Shown here: piece after piece, positions 52,201-61,200 of the stretch
Numbering within the stretch: the stretch's first letter is position 1
Layout of the letters: the number at the start of each line of letters is the position of its first letter
Source: Ancistrus triradiatus
Taxonomy: Eukaryota; Chordata; Actinopteri; Siluriformes; Loricariidae
DNA: 64,000 nucleotides
Direction of reading: 5' to 3'
NCBI GenBank assembly: GCA_025084515.1
Contig: JAJAGP010000247.1
Location: 124,001-188,000, forward strand
Made by a program: the position numbers and the translations under genes
Notes under the pieces: generated by a model
The model's input: the letters and a program-made list of their open reading frames with translations, nothing else
The model's database searches: none
Told to the model about the DNA's origin: nothing

Positions 52201-55200
52201 ACCATCTCTCTTTCTTTTCTCTAGGTGGGAAACTATGAGTCTGGTATCTTGCTGATGCGCTACCCCGTCTGGCCAAGGTACGGAACCTACTTGGAGCCAG
52301 TGTCTGACAACCGCCATCTAACAGTGGCCACACTCGAAGAGCGTCCATTTGTGATAGTCGAGGCTGTAGACCCCATCACTGGCACCTGCCTTAGCAACAC
52401 AGTGCCCTGTAGACGCCAGTCAAACAAAACGGAGGCGTAAGTACATTCATTTACCGATCTCGCCTGTCCAGACTGAGTTTTAGTTTTCCACTTTCAATAC
52501 ATTATTTAATAAATTACATGGGATATTTGGTACTTTATTATAAAATAAGCTTTATGTTAATGATTTTGCCCAGTGATTTTGTAGTTGCAAGTGTTTTAAG
52601 CATGTTTAAGGTATGCAGGGCTATGATGTACACAGTATATATTAATATCCTTAGTTGCAAGCAAGAACTCAGATAAACTGACATCCACAGGAAAAACACC
52701 TCCTGGGGTCAGTGCAGAGTAGATTTTTGATACATGTCTTCACTTTGATTTGAAAGTGGGCTTGAGAGCATAAGCTACACTACAGGCCTTGTCCTTTGCC
52801 ATCAGCTAAGTGGGGGCTAGTCTATTTTTGGCATTGAAGACCAGCATTGGGCTTTAAATCAAATATAGTCAGTGGAAGGAGCTAAGTAGTGGAGTGGAAG
52901 AACCTAGAAGGTGCAACTGGCCTGCTGGTATTTGATTATTTCCAACTGCCTAATGGGATAGGGGCTGCTGAAGAGTAAGCATGCACTTACTAAGCAGATG
53001 GGGATAAATGGATGGATCTTCTGGGGAAAGTCCGGTCCACCACCTGGGTGCCAGTACTGAAAGGTCTCAATGCTAGTCTACCTGTTTTGGTGGATCAAAA
53101 TAGTTTAATCTTTTCCCTCAATAGCTGCAATCATGGCATTGTAAGATGGTCTGAGGTGCAGTCCTGAAGCCCTCTCCTTGGTTAAGGGATGGGAAAGCCA
53201 TGCACGAAGACCAGCTAGGCATGGTAAAGTAGACCAAGTGGCCAAAATGGCCAAGTTCTGAGATGAAGCAAGCATGTGAATGGTTTCTGTGGTAAAAAGT
53301 TAACCCTAAAAGCTCAAGGTTTTGTACATTTCTTCAAGGATTTGGAGAGGTTGCAGACATGGGCATGCTTTTTATGGCTCAGTTTGTATTGTGACAGCTT
53401 TGTCAGGCTTATGTAGACAACAGCCATCCACGATGACAGCCAAACACGCCCAGATAAATGTAGACACCCGTGTGTCTGAAGGAAAGTATAAGATCCACTG
53501 GTGTGATCATAACAGTGACAGCAGCAGCCAGCTACAAATATTAACAGTTTGATTTTCTTTCTTTTTTTTTTTTTAGCTCCTCACCTGTTTTATTTTAAAA
53601 TAGTAGTTTTAGTATTAGCCCATATACATACTCTGAGCTATAGTATGGATCATTCAGCATTTAAACAGTAACCTCTACGTTATATACACTGAATATTTTA
53701 TAAGTTGTGTAAATATTAGACATAATGACTCTGCTAAAAGAATGAGCTTGCGAGCACGGCAAAAACATTTCACAGCCCCAGCACTATTTAGTCTCTCCCT
53801 TAACACTGGCTCTGCTGGGAGCTGTGGAACTCATTAAATGTTATTACACAGAGATGCTCACCAGAGACTCGTGTAGGTGTAAAATGGTCACTTTCTGGTT
53901 ATGCATCACTAAAAGGAGCATTCTGGGTCTCCTTTTAAGAACAGTGCTAATTGGGTTCAAGTATTCTAGATTTTCTCGTTCGCAACTGTTTAATACCTGG
54001 ACTACAATAGTGATCAAACAACACATCCATCAGTCAAGCTTCAGGAACTGCTTTATCAGCCTGTGCCAGGATATCACACACCGACTCACAAATAGGGACA
54101 AAGTTTGACCAGCCAGTTCACCTACTGGCATAGTTTTTGGAAAGTTTTGAGCAAAGGGTTTCCTCCAGGTACTATATGAGTTGGGACAGTTTGCATTGTG
54201 AATGTGTGTGTGAGTAAATGTGCTTTGTGCTGCCAGATTAAACACACAATTCCTTGGATTTTAAGATGCTCTGGATGAGACTGTCTGTTAATTGACATAA
54301 ATGTAAATGTACTTCCAGAGCTTGATATCTATATCCTGCTCTCAGGCTTATGTACTCATGCTGTCTAGCCTAGTTCCTAATTCTAAATCCATTAGTCTGA
54401 CATTATCAGTATTGAACTGAATGGTCTTTCCATAAGAGGTATCCACATCATTTCCTTTCTCCTGAGAGCGTTGCCTGAACAGAGCGAATCGTGCACTTGA
54501 TTAAAGTAGAGACTGAAGTACGGACCGAACAGGGCTTTGTTCCAGAGACTCAAATCAATTTGTCTGTAGTTTTATGCAGCTAACTCAAAGCTGGCATGCG
54601 CGTAGTTTCGAAAGCCGTTTAGCGAATACTTAGCGTCTAATCCCAAGGTTGCCAGATCCCACGTGAGAATCCCCCACCTCGTCTATGTAAATAAAGGCTT
54701 TTTCACACCGAGTACGATTTTTACGGACGAAAAGAAAGCACGTCAAGTTTTGAAAAAGATCATACGTATATCAGTGCAGTCCTTCACACCGACTCCCACA
54801 CTGACGGACTGCAACGCTGCGTAAAATATTTAATCGGAGCCTGTTGTAATTTCCGCGTTATTGGGACGCGTTAAAATCAAGCTGACCAATCAGAGCTCTG
54901 TTGTCAGGCAGAACAGCTCGTCCTGGTAGCAGCAGAACACACAAGTTTATAGGACAAGCAACACGCTGACTATAAAAACATGCATATTAAAGAAAATACT
55001 ACTGAAAGGCTGGAGAATGATGGTGATAAATTCAGTGACTGAATGTACTTAAGGTACTGGACTCTGGCCCAGAAGGTCCAGGGTTCAAATCCCACCTCTG
55101 CCAAGTTGCCACTGTTGGGTCCTTGAGCAAGGCCCTTAACCCACAATTGCTTGGATTGTAAGATTGTATCAATTGTAAGTCGCTCTGGATAAGGGGCGTC

Positions 55201-58200
55201 TGCTGAATGCTGTAAATGTAATGTAAATGTAAAATGTTTATTTGTTCTAATCTATTCAGTTTCACTAATCTTCACTCGTTTTTGAAGTTGACGAGGTGAA
55301 AAAGACACGGCGAAATCTCCGTCACACATTAAAGTGAAGGGAAAATAAAGAAACCAAACGCGGACAGGGAGTGTTAGGCAAAAAAAATGCATCGGACTTG
55401 GTGTGAAGGTACCAGTACGTTAAAAAATCGTGTGCGTTTCTTTCATGCATAAAAGTCATACTTGGTGTCAAAAGGCCTTAAGCCCAAAAGAAGCGAAATC
55501 TCTAAGAATAAGCGGCCCTGGCAACCAGAATGCCAAATCCGATTGAAGTCAGGTAACTTGTAGACAATTACTGGGGTGAAATCCAGCTCTCTTCATGGGA
55601 TTTCTTAATATGATTTCTGGATCGGAGTATGCTGTATACACGGCCACTTGAATAATGAGATGAACTGCAGAACTCCGACTATGTTCGGATTATTAAGTGC
55701 ATGTAAACGCACTCAAGACACATACTGTGTGCAAACAGATTGAAATGCCTTTGGAAGCAGAGTTGAGCATCAGAGCTGAACTCTGCCAGGTGGTGTGACA
55801 GGGGAGCTCAGTGTTTACTATGAATCATCAGTGCGAGAGGCTTGTTTGCAGCCAGCAGTTCATTTGTTTTCTTTTGTGCTTCTATATGTGTGTGTGTGTG
55901 TTGCGACCTGTTTAACCCTGGTCTATGATGTTACGGTTCATTAATCTGGAGGCAGGTTACAAGGTGATGCACCATTAGAGCGCCCTGCATTTGCCTGCAC
56001 ATCACTTTTGATACACTTTTAATACACTTTCTCTCCAAGTCGTCGCTCTTCTACTTCACATTTCTTCAGTCCCAAACAAACATCTGCATCTCATTGTCCC
56101 CTTATTATATTCTATCGGTACAGGAACCCAATTAACCTGCATTGTCAGGGCAAATCGTCTCCTCAAGTATTCAGAGACTGAGCTACACTGTCTGCTTGTT
56201 GGCAAGGTCAAGTAAATCAGGGGAAAGGGAAATAAAATAGATCTGACCAGGCTTAAATTCTACAAGTAACTGAAATAACTTTGTGCTGCATTCCTGTACA
56301 TGTGTACCCGTAGCGTGTGTTATATGACTGAGCCAGGACCTGTAGGGAAGACACTACAGCAGGGTTGATGCACTCCCTGTTTCAATCCACCTTCCGCTAC
56401 GGTTAGATCCCAGCTTTGGCGGTCTTCCTCTCTAACCTTCCTCTAGCACACACGCCAGTGCCAAAAACTTAATCAGCAGTGTACAGGAGGGGAATAAAGA
56501 AGACAAACAGAATAGAGAGATATCTATAATCTATGCCGCTGCAGCTCATGTCCAGCGTATGTCAGCCATGCCTTCGCCGACCCTGTAATCCAGCGTTGCT
56601 ATCGTAACTATTTGCTTATGATTAATTTGCGTCACATTTATTTCGGCCATGCCCAACTGTCCTTCCATCTGCTTTAGCTGTGACATAACAGGAGGACCTG
56701 CCGAGATGGTTCGGACTCTCTCGTTCGTTTCTGACGTCACCCATCTACTTGTGCATCCACCACCCCTCCATCTTTCCAGCTTTCCGTTTGCTCTATTATC
56801 CTATTTCCCCTTCTCTACGCTGCTGACTAGGTTTCTGGCACTGTTGTACATGTGTATGTGGTTGGAGGTTGGTGCAAGATGGGCAGTTCTGAGCTAAAGC
56901 AGTAGCGTAAGGTGCATCGGCACAGGAACGTTACTATTCTCCACTTGGTCATAAGCAGTGGATGAATAACCCTCAACTGGTAGTTTCAGAACAAATGGAA
57001 TAATCTATGTAAAACAATAAATATTGTAGTTTAATAGCTTGTAATGTTGTGAGCTTTAGCCTTTATAAACTCACTTTTATCTGTTAGTAATAAGGAACAG
57101 AAAAAAACTATAGAACAAAATCCAGCTATAGGTTTTAACCATTTATTAGAATTTTTATTGAATGAGTTTACAGTAGGCATCTCATAGACCTATATACCTA
57201 GACGTCACAATGGCCGCTTTGGCTCGTTGCTGCGGATAAGTCAACGGGTCCGCCATATTGGTCCAGGCAAGACTGGGCTGCAAACAAATACAAGTAGACT
57301 GAGGATCTGCGTTTTGTCTGGTTAAAAAGCACAATAACCTAATTATTTCTGAACCGATTTTAAGGAGTCATTTTTTTATATTCAAGGGTTTTTGATCTAC
57401 GTGGAGTACAAAAAAAATGTATGATTCCAGTTAACTTTTAGAAAAAGTGTGTATCAGTGTTAGGCAAGCTAACATGGTGGTAAATAATTCACTGTCATAA
57501 GAAACTGTAAAAACTCACACTTGTCAAGCATGGATTTGGATCATTTCCCTTGATTAATACAAGTGGAAACACCCCTTTATAATTTAATGTACAATGTGTA
57601 GAAGGTTTTTTATTATGGAAATTACTTTTTCTGTTTACGTTCCCATCGTTTTAGTATTTCTTTTGCTCCGGGTCAGAAATCGGCTCATTCATTTTGAAAT
57701 ATTGAAAGAATATCTAAATAAAGCATGTTTAAGTCCTTATAATTGACAGTCATTGAGAAAAATAAAGTATTACGTTTCACAGCTAATATTATTTATACTA
57801 CATGTTCTATTTACTAATGTTAATCTACTTTTATTGTTGTTTTATTATATTATATTATTAGCTATTAGACTAAAATCAGGCATTTTACAATACAATCTTT
57901 GGAGAATTATGAGAAGTTGCCTGGACCAATATGGCATCGACGCTGATGCATGACCCAGTAGCCAATGTGGCGTTCAGGTATATTATGTCTATGGGCCTCT
58001 CAGTATTTAGTTCTCATGGGGAAAAAGACATGCACTTTATTGCTAGCATCTATCAGCCATGCACTAAAGATTCATAATCAACAAAAGAATACACTATGCT
58101 AGTAAATGGAGTGTTGTTAATGAGGCACAGCCGTTGTTTCTGTCCAGTGTGTAGACGCTAAAATGGCCTCCGTTTGTATTCGTTCCGCTGCACGAACAAA

Positions 58201-61200
58201 CCAGCAAACCACGACTTCTAAATGAACAAGCAAGAACATGGAAACTAAAATCAGTTTGGAAGTTGTTTCTTTTCCATTTTGTGGTTGACCTATTTGCAAC
58301 ATTGCACAAATACCAAACTGGCATTTGATATACAGACTCTACACTTCTTACTCTTTAGTAAACCCACAGGCACTAATGTAGCTTGTGTCATGTCCGCAGG
58401 ATTGTTGGCGAGACTGAGCCTTACAGCAAACTGTGCTGTAAAGGTTTCTGCATCGATATCCTAAAGAAACTTTCACGCAACATCAAGTTCTCCTACGATC
58501 TCTACCTGGTCACCAATGGCAAACATGGCAAGCTGGTCCGAGGAGTCTGGAACGGCATGATTGGAGAGGTAATGATATACAGATACTATACACTAATAAT
58601 GAATCAGATTTAAGCAGCTACCTGAAATCAGTGTCATCCCTGATATCGGGTTTAAAGAGGTCTGATAAGCAGACACACAATTATATGTTTATGGCACACA
58701 TACAGGTCATTTCTGCATTCAGGGACATTCTCTGTCTCTGTCTAGAGGAGTTACTGTTATTTATTGGTGGTAGTAAAAAGACATCTACAACACGCTTTAC
58801 TGATTGTCTCTACAGTGGTGCTTGAAAGTTTGTGAACCGTTTAGAATTTTCTGTATTTCTGCATAAATATGACCTAAACCATCATCAGATGTTCATACAA
58901 GTTCTAAAAGTAGAAAAAGAGAACACAGTTAAACAAAGGAAACAAAAATATACTTGGCCATTTATTTATTGAGGAAAATGATCCAATATTACATATTAGT
59001 GAGTGGCAAAAGTATGTGAACCTCTAGGATTAGCAGTTAATTTGAAGGTGAAATTAGAGTCAGGTGTTTTCTATCAGTGGGACGACAATCAGGTGTGAGG
59101 GGGCACCCTGTTTTATTTAAAGAACAGGGATCTATCAAAGTCTGCTCTTCACAACACGTTTGTGAAAGTGCATCATGGCACGAACAAAGGAGATTTCTGA
59201 GGAGCTCAGAAAACGAGTTGTTGCTTATCAGGCTGGATCACAAAACCATCTCTAAAGAGTTTGAACACCACCAATCCAGAGTCAGACAGAATGTGTACAA
59301 ATGGAGAACATTTAAGACCGTTGTTACCCTCCCCAGGAGTGGTCGACCAACAAAGATCTCTCCAAGAGCAAAGCGTGTAATAGTTGGCGAGGTCACAAAG
59401 GACCACAGGGTAACTTCTAAGCAACTGAAGGCCTCTCTCACATTGGCTAATGTTAATGTTCATGAGTCCACCATCAGAAGAACACTGAACAACAATGGTG
59501 TGCATGGCAGGGTTGCAAGGAGAAAGCCACTGCTCTCCAAAAAGAACATTGCTGCTCATCTGCAGTTTGCTAAAGATCACGTGGACAAGGGTATTGGAAA
59601 TATAGAAAATTCTAAAGGGTTCACAAACTTAAGCACCACTGCATATATTAATTACTGAATAGCTGCATAAACATTCATAGTTGTTCATTAAATTTATTTG
59701 ACTTTGGGAGATTGGAAGAACCATCTCAGAGTGTGTGAATGCAATTTTAGGCATCTCAGTGCTGCCGGACACCATTCTGAGCACTCAGTAAGTTGTTTCT
59801 TTTCCCACCTTTTTTCTGTCACTGCATCCCATAGGTGTACTTGCTCAAGGTGCATCTGTCCTGTGGCACCTTGAGAAAGTATATGCCTTCTCGACCCAAC
59901 CCCACTCAAATCACCCTCGCAGTCCTTCCGCCATATATGAATGTGTATGAAGGATGGTAAATACGAAAGCATTTACCACGTTTGATTTATTGTATTATTT
60001 CTTTTTTGTTTTTGAGCGATGAGAAAATTGAGTCCTTTCAACATCCAGTCCAATTAAATAGTGCAGTGACTTGTAAAGCCTCCATTTGTAGATCCAGGAA
60101 TGTTTCCGATTCACTCGGATTTGCGAGACCTGGCGAGTAGCAGCCGTCAAAAACCTTTTTCTCCAACACAAGGTGACATCTGCGTGCAAAATCACAGAGC
60201 TGTGCATTCGGACGGGTCTACGGTTATCAGGGCATCGCTGACTTGGGTGAAAAAGACGACGTACTTCTACATTTCTCAGAGAAGGAGAGAGAAAAACACT
60301 GACGAGGCCGATCCGGATGGAAATAAAATCACAGAGTAGCTTTGGTAAAGAGGAAAATACACTATGATCCTAATTTGTAATTTTAGTCCCATTCACACTA
60401 GGTTTAAGACTGACAAAAACAGCAGTGGGTCATCTGGAAAGATGTTGTTTGCCCATGGAACACGTTTGTTGTTGGGTTTTTTCCTGCTAGTGTTGACTTG
60501 TTTTCATCCCCCAAAGTCTGTACAACCTTGCCAGATTCCTTGAATAAGGAGTAAAAGGTCATGCTGACAGGAAAAACTATGGTATGTTCCGTTTCCGCAA
60601 TATATCTGCAGCAGGTGATGAGAGAAGATCATCTGAGAGCGATCTGAACTGTCACTGTAGCAAATGTCATGGCAATTTTTGAGACAAATTACTTAAAGCA
60701 GGCATAGGAATGACATTTAAGCATCTGTTCCCCTGAAACAAATGCAGAGTTTAAATATCCAGCTTCTACTTCAAATAAAGAGGTGTCCGCATGCTAAATG
60801 TATTACCTTGTACTGCTTCTACCTCTTTGTAAGGTGGTCTATAAGAGGGCGGACATGGCCATCGGGTCTCTCACCATAAACGAAGAGCGATCGGAGATCA
60901 TCGACTTCTCTGTGCCATTCGTCGAGACAGGAATCAGCGTGATGGTGGCCAGGAGCAACGGGACAGTCTCGCCCTCAGCCTTCCTGGGTAATACAGCCTA
61001 TATTTATTCCTCGTCTGTCTCAATGTTGTTAATGATTGTAGGTGAAATCATTTCACTCGAAGGCACTTGGGTGGCACAGTGCCAATGTATTAGCCTGTTA
61101 GGGTCCCAACAGTGCCTTCCAGTTGCGTCAGGAATCACACTGGCTATGTCTGAGGAAAGGGAAGTTGGAAGTTGTATCTAATCTAATGGTGGCCTAAGAC

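Larger units (their letters stand above)
42262..52224 (+). other. grin2c: grin2c intron between coding exons 3 and 4 (10.0 kb)
   Basis: Contains Tc1 copies (43071-44500, 46664-47283, 47857-48277), a tRNA-like repeat (45358-45560) with a dispersed repeat body (45590-46215), SINE copies (50919-51100, 51823-51872) and a conserved-looking stretch (49180-49340). 42270-43070, 48290-49980 and 51110-51820 hold nothing else recognised. Confidence 0.9.
52437..58399 (+). other. grin2c: grin2c intron between coding exons 4 and 5 (6.0 kb)
   Basis: Contains a poly-T run (about 53562-53575), the PIF/Harbinger-like element with its nested SINE (54695-55478), a short (TG)n tract near 55888-55902 and the inverted-repeat element at 57183-57993. 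52440-54690 and 55490-57180 hold nothing recognised. Confidence 0.92.
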
